Origin: Rhodobacter ferrooxidans
GTDB taxonomy: Bacteria; Pseudomonadota; Alphaproteobacteria; Rhodobacterales; Rhodobacteraceae
DNA: 64,000 bases
Reading direction: 5' to 3'
Assembly: GCF_000176015.1 (NCBI RefSeq)
Contig: NZ_ACYY01000010.1
Span: forward strand, 1 to 64,000
The first letter of the stretch is position 1. Every line of letters begins with the position of its first letter. This document shows positions 48,581-56,810 of this stretch, piece by piece. Under the pieces are notes generated by a model. That model did no database searches. It was not told the DNA's origin and worked only from the letters and a program-made list of their open reading frames with translations. Made by a program: the position numbers and the translations under genes.

Positions 48581-50635
48581 ATGTTTGCAAACCTCTGGCA
48601 AGATGCGGTGGCGCGCGCGATGCAGGATGCCGCCGGGCCGGACGATGCCGCCCATGCCAATGCCCGCGATCTGGCGTTGCGGGTCTATACCTCGCGGCTG
48701 ATCGGGCAGAATCCGGATCTGGTGCTGCATGGCGGTGGCAACACCTCGGTCAAGCTGGTGGAGCGCGATCTTTACGGCGATGCGGTCGAGGTGGTGCATA
48801 TCAAGGGCTCGGGCCGCGATCTGGCGGTGATCGACGCCGCAGGCCTGCCCGCGATGCGGATGGCACCGTTGCTGCGGTTGCGACAGCTTTCCGCGCTGAC
48901 GGATGCCGAGATGGTGAATGTGCAGCGCACCAACCTGATCGACAGCAGCGGGCCGAACCCCTCGGTGGAAAGCCTGCTGCACGTCTGGTTGCCGCACAAA
49001 TACATCGACCATACCCACGCCACGCCGTTTCTGGTGCTGGCCAACCTGCCCGAAGCCGAGGCCGCCTGCCGCGAAATCTTTGGGCAGCGGCTGGCACTGG
49101 TGCGCTATGTGATGCCGGGGTTCGGACTGGCGCAGGCCACCGAAGCTGCGGCGCTGGCGCATCCCGAGGCCGAGGCGCTGCTGCTGCGCAACCACGGCCA
49201 TGTGACCTGGGGGCAGACGGCGAAAGCCTCTTACGACCGGCTGATCGCGCAGTGCAACGAAGTGTCCGCCTGGCTGGCCGACCGTCGCCCGGCACCGCTG
49301 CTGCCGGTGGCGGCGTTGCCCGAGGCGCAGGTGAACAGCCTGCTGCCCGCGCTGCGCGGAGCCATCGCCGCGCAACTGGGCGACGACGCGCCGATGCCGG
49401 TGTTCGATCTGCGCAGCGATGCGGCGGTGCAGGACTTCCTCGCCCGCCCCGATCTGGCGGAATTGTCGGCGCGCGGAGTGGCGACCCCGGATCATGTGAT
49501 CCGCACCAAGGGCAAGCCGCTGCTGCTGGATGATGCGGTGCTGGCGGGTGGGTCTGCGGCGATTGCGGCGGCGGTGAAGGACTTCGCCCGCCGCTACACC
49601 GCCTACTTCGCCCGGCAGGCCCCGCGTTTTGGTGGCGAGAAAACCATGCTGCCGCCAACGCCGGGGCTGGCACTGGTGCCGGGGCTGGGGCTGATCGGCA
49701 TCGGCGCCGATGCCACCGCCGCCCGCATGGCCGCCGACCTTGGCTGCCAGACCCTGTCGGTGATGCGCGATGCCGAAGCCGTGGGCCGCTTTGCCCCGAT
49801 CGGCGAGGCGGACCTGTTCGATATGGAATACTGGTCGTTGGAGCAGGCCAAGCTGGGCAAGGGCAAGCCGCCGCTGTTCCAGGGCCGGGTTGTGCTGGTG
49901 ACGGGCGGCGCGGGGGCCATTGGGCTGGCCACCGCGCAGGCCTTCGCCGACCTTGGTGCCACGATCTTTCTGGTTGATCTGTCGCAGCAAGCCCTTGACG
50001 AGGCTTTGCAAACCCTTGGCAGGGATCATGGCGGCGTAGCGCTGGACATCACCAGACCGGGCGCCGCCGAGGCTGCCATCGCCGCCTGCCTGCGCCGCTT
50101 TGGCGGGCTGGATATTCTGGTCTCCAACGCTGGCGCCGCGATTTCCGGCGACGTGGCCACCCTGCCCGACGCCACGCTGCGGCAATCTTTCGAGTTGAAT
50201 TTCTTCGCCCACATGGCCTTTGCCCAGGCCGCCATCGCGGTGTTCCGGGCGCAGGGGCGCGGTGGGCAGATCCTGATCAACGTCTCGAAACAGGCGGTCA
50301 ATCCGGGCAAAGGTTTCGCCGCCTATGGCCTGCCGAAAGCCACCACCTTCTTCCTGCTGCGGCAACTGGCGCTCGAACTGGGCGGCGAGGGCATCCGGGT
50401 CAACGGCATCAACGCCGACCGCATCCGTTCGGGCCTGCTGACCGACGCGATGATCGAAACCCGCGCCGCGGCAAGGGGCATCGACCGCCAGACCTACCTT
50501 GCCGGCAACCTGCTGAAGCGCGAGGTCGAGGCCCGGCATGTCGCCGAGGCCTTCACCTTTCTGGCGATGGCCGAGCGCACCACCGGCCATGTGATGACGG
50601 TGGATGGCGGCAATATCGAGGCCGCCTTGCGTTAA
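48581..50635 (+). CDS. Class II aldolase/short-chain dehydrogenase fusion (RhaD-like)
   Basis: The 684-residue protein fuses two enzymes. The N-terminal class II aldolase (about residues 1-250) has GGGNTSVK, E130, H144 and H146 (DHTH) and H205 (NHGH) as zinc and catalytic residues. The C-terminal short-chain dehydrogenase (about 430-684) has TGGAGAIG and YGLPK. The architecture matches the RhaD fusion that cleaves rhamnulose 1-phosphate to DHAP and lactaldehyde and oxidises the latter. The rest of the rhamnose pathway is absent, so a different ketose 1-phosphate is likely. Confidence 0.88.
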   Translation: MFANLWQDAVARAMQDAAGPDDAAHANARDLALRVYTSRLIGQNPDLVLHGGGNTSVKLVERDLYGDAVEVVHIKGSGRDLAVIDAAGLPAMRMAPLLRLRQLSALTDAEMVNVQRTNLIDSSGPNPSVESLLHVWLPHKYIDHTHATPFLVLANLPEAEAACREIFGQRLALVRYVMPGFGLAQATEAAALAHPEAEALLLRNHGHVTWGQTAKASYDRLIAQCNEVSAWLADRRPAPLLPVAALPEAQVNSLLPALRGAIAAQLGDDAPMPVFDLRSDAAVQDFLARPDLAELSARGVATPDHVIRTKGKPLLLDDAVLAGGSAAIAAAVKDFARRYTAYFARQAPRFGGEKTMLPPTPGLALVPGLGLIGIGADATAARMAADLGCQTLSVMRDAEAVGRFAPIGEADLFDMEYWSLEQAKLGKGKPPLFQGRVVLVTGGAGAIGLATAQAFADLGATIFLVDLSQQALDEALQTLGRDHGGVALDITRPGAAEAAIAACLRRFGGLDILVSNAGAAISGDVATLPDATLRQSFELNFFAHMAFAQAAIAVFRAQGRGGQILINVSKQAVNPGKGFAAYGLPKATTFFLLRQLALELGGEGIRVNGINADRIRSGLLTDAMIETRAAARGIDRQTYLAGNLLKREVEARHVAEAFTFLAMAERTTGHVMTVDGGNIEAALR

Positions 50636-51687
50636 CCCAGACCCAGCATCGACCGGATCGCCCCCATGTCCGCAGCCCCGCCCGCGAAGTCGTCAAAGGC
50701 GCGGGCGGCGGGCTGGATCAGATGGGCGGCGATGAACGGCGCGCCTTCCGCCGCCCCCTGTTCGGGCGATTTCAGGCAACATTCCCATTCCAGCACCGCC
50801 CAGCCGCGATAGCCATACTGGGTCATCTTGGAAAAGATCGCGCCGAAATCCACCTGGCCATCGCCCAGACTGCGGAACCGCCCGGCGCGGTTGACCCAAG
50901 GCTGATAGCCCGAATAGACCCCCTGCCGGGCATCCGGGTTGAACTCGGCATCCTTGACGTGGAAGGCGGAAATCCGGTCGTGGTAAAGGTCGATGAAGCC
51001 GACATAATCCATCGCCTGCAACACGAAATGCGACGGGTCATAGTTGATGCGGGCGCGGTTGTGGCCCTTCAGCGCGTCCAGAAACATCTCCCATGTGGCG
51101 CCATCGAACACGTCCTCGCCGGGGTGAATTTCGAAGCCCAGATCGACGCCCTGATCCTCGTAGGCGTTCAGGATCGGGGTCCAGCGGCGGGCCAGTTCGG
51201 CGAACGCCTCCTCGATCAGCCCGGCGGGACGCTGTGGCCAGGGGTAAAGATAGGGGAAGGCCAGCGAGCCGGTGAAGCCCACGGTGCCATCCAGCCCCAG
51301 GTTGCGCGCGGCCTTGGCGGCCTTGGTCACCTGGTCGGTGGCCCAAAGCTGCCGCGCCGCCGGGTTGCCATGCACCGAGGCGGGCGCAAAGGCGTCGAAG
51401 GCGCGGTCATAGGCCGGGTTCACCGCGATCAACTGGCCCTGCAGGTGGGTGGACAGTTCGGTGATCTCCACCCCCGCCTCGGCGCAGATGCCCTTCACCT
51501 CGTCGGCATAGGTCTGGCTGGAGGCGCAACGGTCCAGATCGAACAACCGCCCGTCCCAGGACGGGATTTGCACGCCCTTGTAACCGAGGCCGGCCGCCCA
51601 TCTGGTGATGGCAGGCAAGCTGTTGAACGGTGCGGCGTCACCGGCGAATTGCGCAAGGAAAATGGCGGGGCCTTTGATCGCGGTCAT
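50632..51687 (-). CDS. Sugar isomerase/epimerase (xylose isomerase-like TIM barrel)
   Basis: The 351-residue protein belongs to the AP_endonuclease_2 TIM-barrel family. Metal-ligand candidates are in DLGFEIHPGEDVF, INYDPSHFVLQA, AFHVKDAEF and WAVLEWECCL. Such enzymes isomerise or epimerise free sugars; members include the D-apiose isomerase ApsI and the inosose dehydratase IolE. It is the last gene of the RLP-strand operon and meets the aldolase/SDR gene with a four-base overlap. The substrate is unknown. Confidence 0.85.
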   Translation of the reverse strand: MTAIKGPAIFLAQFAGDAAPFNSLPAITRWAAGLGYKGVQIPSWDGRLFDLDRCASSQTYADEVKGICAEAGVEITELSTHLQGQLIAVNPAYDRAFDAFAPASVHGNPAARQLWATDQVTKAAKAARNLGLDGTVGFTGSLAFPYLYPWPQRPAGLIEEAFAELARRWTPILNAYEDQGVDLGFEIHPGEDVFDGATWEMFLDALKGHNRARINYDPSHFVLQAMDYVGFIDLYHDRISAFHVKDAEFNPDARQGVYSGYQPWVNRAGRFRSLGDGQVDFGAIFSKMTQYGYRGWAVLEWECCLKSPEQGAAEGAPFIAAHLIQPAARAFDDFAGGAADMGAIRSMLGLG

Positions 51688-51721
51688 GCTGGATGCTCCG
51701 GTTGGGTGAACGGGAAAGGGG

Positions 51722-52180
51722 TCAGCGGGGCTTGTGGTATTTCGCATCGACCGCATCCAGCGCCGCCACGTTAGAGGCGCTTTTCCCGGCCGGATCGAAG
51801 CTTTGTGCAAGAAACGCCTCGGCAATCGCCTTGGCTAGTTCGGTGCCGATCACCCGCGCGCCCATGGTGATGATCTGGGCGTTGTTCGACAGGGCGGCGC
51901 GTTCGGCGGAATAGGTGTCGTGGCACAGCGCGGCCCGGATGCCGGGCACCTTGTTGGCGGCGATGCTGACGCCGATGCCGGTGCCGCAGATCAGAATGGC
52001 GCGGTCATAAAGCCCGCTGGCCACACCCGAGGCCACCCGGTCGGCCAGTGTGGCATAGAACGGGTCGGGGCCGCTGGCGGTTTCGGTCACCTCGGCCACG
52101 TCGAAACGACCCTTCAGGTGTTCAGCCAGCAGATGTGCCAGCCCGAACCCGACACTGTCGCCCGCGATTGCCAGTTTCAT
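51722..52180 (-). CDS. RpiB-family isomerase (EryI/DerI-like)
   Basis: The 152-residue protein has the RpiB/LacAB core [22 protein letters not shown] with Cys65. Its N-terminus reads [11 protein letters not shown], with Ser where RpiB enzymes usually have His after the first Asp. Ribose 5-phosphate isomerase is the parent activity. In erythritol pathways an RpiB relative (EryI) isomerises D-erythrulose 4-phosphate to D-erythrose 4-phosphate. It lies 15 bp after the TpiA-like gene, as eryH and eryI are paired, which favours the tetrose role. Confidence 0.85.
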   Translation of the reverse strand: MKLAIAGDSVGFGLAHLLAEHLKGRFDVAEVTETASGPDPFYATLADRVASGVASGLYDRAILICGTGIGVSIAANKVPGIRAALCHDTYSAERAALSNNAQIITMGARVIGTELAKAIAEAFLAQSFDPAGKSASNVAALDAVDAKYHKPR

Positions 52181-52195
52181 CTTGGTTCCCTCTTG

Positions 52196-52948
52196 TCAGA
52201 TTGCGGTGCCAACCCGCGCCAGAATGTCCAGATAGCCCGCCACGTCCCAGGCGGCGCGGCCGATGAACAGCCCATCCACATGCGGGCAGGCCGCCAGTTC
52301 GGCGCAGTTTTCAGCGTTGACCGAGCCGCCGTAAAGGCAAGGCACTGGCCTGCCCAGCACATCCTGCGCCACGGCAATGATTTCCGCCTGCCGGGCATCG
52401 GCATAATCGGCACTGGCGGGTGTGCCCTGCGCGCCGATGGCCCAGACCGGCTCGTAGGCCAGCAGCACCTGTGCCGGACCATCCACCCCGGCCAGCGCCG
52501 CCCGCACCTGGGTTTCCAGCACCAAAGCGGCCTGCCCCGCCGCGCGCTGCGCCCGGGTTTCTCCGACGCAGATCAGCGGCACCAGCCCATGCCGCACCGC
52601 CGCCGCAACCTTAAGCCCGACGGTTTCATCAGTCTCGCCAAAATGCGCCCGGCGCTCCGAATGGCCCAGTTCAACCAGATCCATGCCGCAATCCACCAGC
52701 ATCGGTGCCGAGATTTCGCCGGTCCAGGCACCGGCATCCTGCCAATGCATGTTCTGCGCGCCGACCAGAACGCTGCTGTTCGCCAGCAGCGCCTTGACCT
52801 CGCGGATCGCGGTGAAGGGCGGGATCACAAAACGTTGCAGCCGCGGGTCGGCAGTCGCCGGCAGAGCCTTGGCAAAAGCGCGGGCTTCGGCCAGCGTCTT
52901 GTGCATCTTCCAGCTGGTGCCCACCCAGAATGTCCCAGCGCTGGTCAT
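52196..52948 (-). CDS. Triosephosphate isomerase paralogue (EryH/LerI-like)
   Basis: The 250-residue TIM barrel keeps Lys14, His96 (ELGHSERR) and Glu166 (AYEPVWAIG) of triosephosphate isomerase. Its substrate loop reads GTSWKMHKT, where standard enzymes read GNWKMN. As far as I recall, that change is typical of EryH-type L-erythrulose 1-phosphate isomerases. Pairing with the RpiB-like gene supports conversion of L-erythrulose 1-phosphate to D-erythrulose 4-phosphate. Plain DHAP isomerisation remains possible. Confidence 0.85.
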   Translation of the reverse strand: MTSAGTFWVGTSWKMHKTLAEARAFAKALPATADPRLQRFVIPPFTAIREVKALLANSSVLVGAQNMHWQDAGAWTGEISAPMLVDCGMDLVELGHSERRAHFGETDETVGLKVAAAVRHGLVPLICVGETRAQRAAGQAALVLETQVRAALAGVDGPAQVLLAYEPVWAIGAQGTPASADYADARQAEIIAVAQDVLGRPVPCLYGGSVNAENCAELAACPHVDGLFIGRAAWDVAGYLDILARVGTAI

Positions 52949-52957
52949 CGCCCCATC

Positions 52958-53623
52958 CTATGCCGCGGTTTCCGGCCGGGCGCCGACGCCATAGCCGGAA
53001 AACGCCCGCGCGGTTTCCTCGATCTGCGCGTCGGACAACATATGGCCGCCGCCGATCGCCAGCGCGTGATAATACTGATGCGCCAGCGCCTCCAGTTCAT
53101 CGACCAGCCACAGCGTGCGGGTCAGATCATGCCCGCCCGCCACCATGCCGTGATTGGCCATCAGGCAGCCGTTGCGGCTCTGCATCGCGGCAACAACGTG
53201 TTTGGCGAGGTCTTCCGAGCCGTAGCGGGCATAGTCGGCCAGCGGGATATCCGCCCCGCCAAAGGCCGCGATCATGTAGTGGATGGCGGGGATGGGTTTG
53301 CGGGCAATCGCCAGAATCGTGCAGAACGGCGCATGGGTGTGGACCACGGCGTTGATGTCGGGCCGGGTGGCCAGGATACCCCGGTGAAACCGCCATTCCG
53401 ACGAGGGCGGCTTTGGCCCCTGCCAATCGCCCGACGCATCGTCGATCCGCATCCGCACGATCATCTCGGGGGTGATGGCGTCGAACGCCACAGCGGTCGG
53501 GGTGATCAGCAGGTATTCGCCGCAGCGCAGCGACACGTTGCCCGAGGCGCCACGGTTCAGCCCCTTGGCCTCCAGCGCCCGGTAGGCGGCGATGATCTCG
53601 GCTCGGGCGTCGGTTTCGGTCAT
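52958..53623 (-). CDS. Class II aldolase (fuculose-1-phosphate/5-deoxyribulose-1-phosphate type)
   Basis: The 221-residue protein has the zinc ligands H95, H97 and H158, the catalytic Glu76 and the phosphate motif SGNVS. All match the FucA family positions closely. In 5-deoxyribose and methylthioribose disposal, such an aldolase splits the ketose 1-phosphate made by MtnK and MtnA-type enzymes into DHAP and an aldehyde. MtnK and MtnA are encoded 3 kb away. Starts at 53623 (weak AGGA site) and 53638 are possible. A 14-bp inverted repeat precedes the gene. Confidence 0.88.
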   Translation of the reverse strand: MTETDARAEIIAAYRALEAKGLNRGASGNVSLRCGEYLLITPTAVAFDAITPEMIVRMRIDDASGDWQGPKPPSSEWRFHRGILATRPDINAVVHTHAPFCTILAIARKPIPAIHYMIAAFGGADIPLADYARYGSEDLAKHVVAAMQSRNGCLMANHGMVAGGHDLTRTLWLVDELEALAHQYYHALAIGGGHMLSDAQIEETARAFSGYGVGARPETAA

Positions 53624-53675
53624 CGGTCGGTCCTGCATTGCCGGGCACGGCGTTTTAAACAAAGGAAACCAATTT

Positions 53676-53689
53676 TTGACATGTGTCAA
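53676..53689. promoter_or_regulatory. Inverted repeat upstream of the class II aldolase gene
   Basis: TTGACA (53676-53681) and TGTCAA (53684-53689) form a perfect inverted repeat with a 2-base spacer, in the short gap between the RLP stop and the aldolase start. The reverse-strand arm can serve as a -35 box, but no good -10 box follows. It may be an operator that lets the aldolase and following genes be controlled separately from the RLP. Confidence 0.5.
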
Positions 53690-53701
53690 TAATCGCCCGT
53701 G

Positions 53702-54814
53702 TCAGGCGGTATCCAGCACCCGGCGCATCGCGGCGATGGTGTCGGCAATCCGGTCAGGGTGGCGCAGCAGGCTGCCCCCCAGCAGATAGGCCACGTCCTG
53801 CCCATACATCGCCCGCATCGCGGCGGCGCGGTCGGGCGACATGCCGCCACCGGGGCTGGGGAACATAGGCAGGCCGGGGCCATCCGGCGTGCGGCAGGCC
53901 TTGGCGATGGCCAGACATTCGGCCTCGGTAAAGCCGAAGCGGCCACCGACATTGGGAAACACCGAAATATCGGCCCCCGCCAGCCGTTGCAGCGTGCCGA
54001 ACAGCACGCCATGGCTGATGCCGGAGTCTTCGGCCTGCACAAAGCTGCCCAGAAACGCCGGGTGGGTCATCACCGGCAGGTTCAGGCTGGCGTCGGCGGC
54101 GATGCGCTGCACCAGCCCGAAACCCAGCAGGCCGGGGATCACCAGCAGCCCGCCAACCCCAGCATCGGCGGCAAAGCGCAGGTTGCCTTCGATCTGGTCG
54201 AACTTCCCCGCGACATTGGCGAAATACCGCGTGCTGCCGCCGGTTTCGGCATTGGCGCGGGCGACAGCGGCGCTGATCTTTTCCACCCGCTCGCGGAAGG
54301 GTGCGCTGGTTTGGTCGGCAAGGCCATGGTCGTCCTTGACGATATCCGCCCCGGCGCTGGCGAAGGCATAGGCGAGCGTGGCCAGCGCATCGGCCCCCAG
54401 CCCCTGCGGCTTCAGCACCGGCACGATCAGCCCGCCTTCCGGGCGACCACAAGCCGCGCGCACCCCGGCAATGCCGAAACGCGGGCCGGGGAAACGCGCG
54501 GCAAGCGTGGCGCCGGGGGCAAAGCCGATCACCTTGATGCCGCGTTGAATCGAGGAATTGCCGAAGATCACGTTCAAAAGCTGCGCCACCTCGAACCCGG
54601 CGCTTTCGGGGCTATAGCTCAGGGTGGCGCGATAGCGGCCCTCGGCCTCGGCGCCGATTTCAACGATCTGGCCGACGATCTGATCGGCGATGAAACCTGC
54701 GGGAACCACATCGGCAGGCACCTCGACCGTCTGCTCCAGCGCGATGCCTTCCGCCCGAAGGCGCGCCTCGGCCAGGTTGGCGGCAGCGATGCGATAGGTG
54801 ACCGAAAACCGCAT
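53702..54814 (-). CDS. RuBisCO-like protein (form IV)
   Basis: The 370-residue protein has the RuBisCO large-chain layout. K135 (LKPQGL) matches the catalytic KP lysine. K160 and D162 (DIVKDDHG) match the carbamylated lysine and metal ligand. His251 (THPAF) and the glycine-rich phosphate site SPGGGMSP are also present. The second acidic ligand is His163 and the loop-6 lysine is absent (NVGGRFGF), so it cannot fix CO2. Known relatives isomerise methylthioribulose 1-phosphate or act on apionate derivatives. Its ATG abuts the transketolase stop. Confidence 0.93.
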   Translation of the reverse strand: MRFSVTYRIAAANLAEARLRAEGIALEQTVEVPADVVPAGFIADQIVGQIVEIGAEAEGRYRATLSYSPESAGFEVAQLLNVIFGNSSIQRGIKVIGFAPGATLAARFPGPRFGIAGVRAACGRPEGGLIVPVLKPQGLGADALATLAYAFASAGADIVKDDHGLADQTSAPFRERVEKISAAVARANAETGGSTRYFANVAGKFDQIEGNLRFAADAGVGGLLVIPGLLGFGLVQRIAADASLNLPVMTHPAFLGSFVQAEDSGISHGVLFGTLQRLAGADISVFPNVGGRFGFTEAECLAIAKACRTPDGPGLPMFPSPGGGMSPDRAAAMRAMYGQDVAYLLGGSLLRHPDRIADTIAAMRRVLDTA

Positions 54815-55819
54815 CTACAGCGCCTCGGCCTTCAGGACCGAATGAACGGCCTCCAGCCGCACCGCCCCAAGCGCCGCCTCGTCGATGCCGGTCTGCAAGC
54901 CGGTCAGCCGTTCCACCGCCCGCACCAGCGCCATCGCATCCATGCCGTAATAGCCCATCAGGTAAGCGCGTGAGCCGCCATGGGCGTAGGTATCCTGCAA
55001 CCCCAGCCGGATCAGCCGTCGGGCCAGACCGGCTTCGGCCAAAGCCTCGGCCACCATGGAGCCGATGCCGCCGGCGACCAGATGGTTTTCCAGCGTCACC
55101 ACACCATAGCGGCAGGCGGCGGCATGGGCGACGATGGCGGCGGCATCAAAGGGCTTCAGCGTGCTCAGATGCAGATGCCGCACCGACACCCCGGCGCGGT
55201 CAAACGCCGCACGGGCGCGGATCGCCTCTTCGGTGGTGATGCCCGCCGTCACCACCAGCACGTCGCTGCCCGCCGCCAGCACCCGCATCTCGCCCAGCCG
55301 CAGCGGCGTATCAAAGAGGCGCGGCACCGCCCCGCGCAACACCCGGCAATAGACCGGGCCATCGACCGCATCAGCGGCGGCGCAGATGCTTTCCACCTCG
55401 GTCGCATCGCCGGTTTCCAGCACGGTCATGTTCGGGATGGCGCGCATCACCGAGATATCCTCGATCGCCTGATGCGTCATGCCGCCGGGGGTGGTGATGC
55501 CGGGCAAGAACCCCATCAGCCGCACCTTGCGGCGGGGATAGGCAATGCTGGCCATCAACTGATCATAGGGGCGGCGATAGAGGAAGACGCCGAAGCTGTG
55601 CAGAAAGGGCCGATACCCCGCCAGCCCAAGGCCACCGGCAAAGGACAGCATGTTCTGTTCAGCCATGCCCATCGACAGGAACCGATCCGGGTGGCGGTCG
55701 CGAAAGCCGTCGATCTCGCAGCTGGAGGTGAGGTCGGCGGACAGGCACAACACATCCGGGTTGGCCAAAGCATGCGCCTCGAAGGCTGTGGCATAGGGGC
55801 GGTTGACCAGTTCCACCAT
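54815..55819 (-). CDS. Transketolase, C-terminal (pyrimidine-binding) subunit
   Basis: The 334-residue protein has the catalytic Glu54 (MGMAEQNM). HSFGVFLYRRPYDQLMASI and TTPGGMTHQAIEDISVMRAIP match the transketolase pyrimidine domain, followed by a C-terminal domain (about 200-334). Most family members have Asp-Gly-Ala before THQ; here it is Gly-Gly-Met. It works with the N-terminal subunit encoded one base upstream. Two-subunit transketolases are known in specialised sugar pathways, including D-apulose 4-phosphate transketolase. Confidence 0.9.
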   Translation of the reverse strand: MVELVNRPYATAFEAHALANPDVLCLSADLTSSCEIDGFRDRHPDRFLSMGMAEQNMLSFAGGLGLAGYRPFLHSFGVFLYRRPYDQLMASIAYPRRKVRLMGFLPGITTPGGMTHQAIEDISVMRAIPNMTVLETGDATEVESICAAADAVDGPVYCRVLRGAVPRLFDTPLRLGEMRVLAAGSDVLVVTAGITTEEAIRARAAFDRAGVSVRHLHLSTLKPFDAAAIVAHAAACRYGVVTLENHLVAGGIGSMVAEALAEAGLARRLIRLGLQDTYAHGGSRAYLMGYYGMDAMALVRAVERLTGLQTGIDEAALGAVRLEAVHSVLKAEAL

Positions 55820-55820
55820 C

Positions 55821-56762
55821 TCAGTGATCCCCCAGCGTGATCGGTGCGATGCCCAGTTCGGCGGCGATCCCGGCATTGGTGGCATCGCGCTCGGCATCGG
55901 ATTTGAACCGCACATAATGCAGCCGCGGCAGCCGGGGCCGCAGGGTCTCCATGCCTTGCGTGGGAGAGGAATGTGCAAGGATGATCAATGGCTTGCCCGG
56001 ATGCGGCTCGGCTTTCGCCTGCCGCAAGGCGCCCAGGTCATGCGCGTCGATCTCGGCCACCACCGCGCCGAAATCGCGCAGCTTGGTGGCAATGTCGCCC
56101 ACCGTCATCACAGACTCCATTGCGCCATCGCATTGCTGGCGGTTCACGTCCATCAATGCCCAAAGATTGTCGATGCCGTGATGCGCCGCGGCCTGAACCG
56201 CCTCCCAGGTCTGGCCCTCCTGCACCTCGCCATCCGACATGAAGACGCAAACCTGCCCGCTGTCGCCGCGCCGCTTGCGCCCCCAGGCCAGCCCCGCCGC
56301 AGTGGAAAAGCCGATGCCGAGCGTGCCATTGTGCACCTCCATCCCCGGCGAGTGTTCGGCACCGATCATCTCGACCGAACTGCCATCCTGATTGAACATC
56401 TCCAGCCCCTCGGGCGCCATCCGCCCCACTTCGATCAGACAGGCATAGGCCACCAGCGCGTAATGCGCAGGCGCGATGAACAACCGGTCGTAGTGCGGTG
56501 CGAACGGCCCGTTGTAGCCCGCGCCGGTGACGTAATCGGGGTTCCCGGCCGAGGGCACGCCGCCAAAGGGCTGCGGGATCATCGGCAGCGTCGGCGGGCC
56601 AAGCGTCAGCGCCTCGTTATACAGAAACGCCAGTTGTTCGGCGGCGGAACAGGCCTGCGACAGATACCCGCCGTTGTTGCGGATCACATGCTCGAACACC
56701 CGCCGCCGGATGCCAAGCGCCACATCCTCGGTGCTGCGGGCATTGGGCAAGGGGTGGGGCAT
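55821..56762 (-). CDS. Transketolase, N-terminal (ThDP-binding) subunit
   Basis: The 313-residue protein has the thiamine diphosphate motif SDGEVQEGQ (176-184) with Asn207 closing it, and His100 in APAHYALVAYA. The substrate-pocket stretch usually reading GGHPG or GGHLG is GGYLSQ (31-36). An extra loop of about 25 residues (57-90) precedes DRLF. This suggests an unusual donor ketose. It is the first gene of the RLP operon, with an AAGGA ribosome site at ATG 56762. Confidence 0.9.
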   Translation of the reverse strand: MPHPLPNARSTEDVALGIRRRVFEHVIRNNGGYLSQACSAAEQLAFLYNEALTLGPPTLPMIPQPFGGVPSAGNPDYVTGAGYNGPFAPHYDRLFIAPAHYALVAYACLIEVGRMAPEGLEMFNQDGSSVEMIGAEHSPGMEVHNGTLGIGFSTAAGLAWGRKRRGDSGQVCVFMSDGEVQEGQTWEAVQAAAHHGIDNLWALMDVNRQQCDGAMESVMTVGDIATKLRDFGAVVAEIDAHDLGALRQAKAEPHPGKPLIILAHSSPTQGMETLRPRLPRLHYVRFKSDAERDATNAGIAAELGIAPITLGDH

Positions 56763-56810
56763 GACAGCGTCCTTCTCGGCAGGCCATGAACTGAGCTAGG
56801 GGCCAACCTT

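Noticed and set aside
53702-54814. True CO2-fixing RuBisCO large subunit
   Set aside because: The second metal-ligand acid is His163 and the loop-6 lysine is absent. No small subunit, phosphoribulokinase or cbb genes are nearby.
53702-56762. 3-oxo-isoapionate (OiaX-type) pathway
   Set aside because: No DUF1537 kinase (OiaK), decarboxylase OiaC or transcarboxylase OiaT was recognised nearby, so the RLP is unlikely to work on that substrate here.
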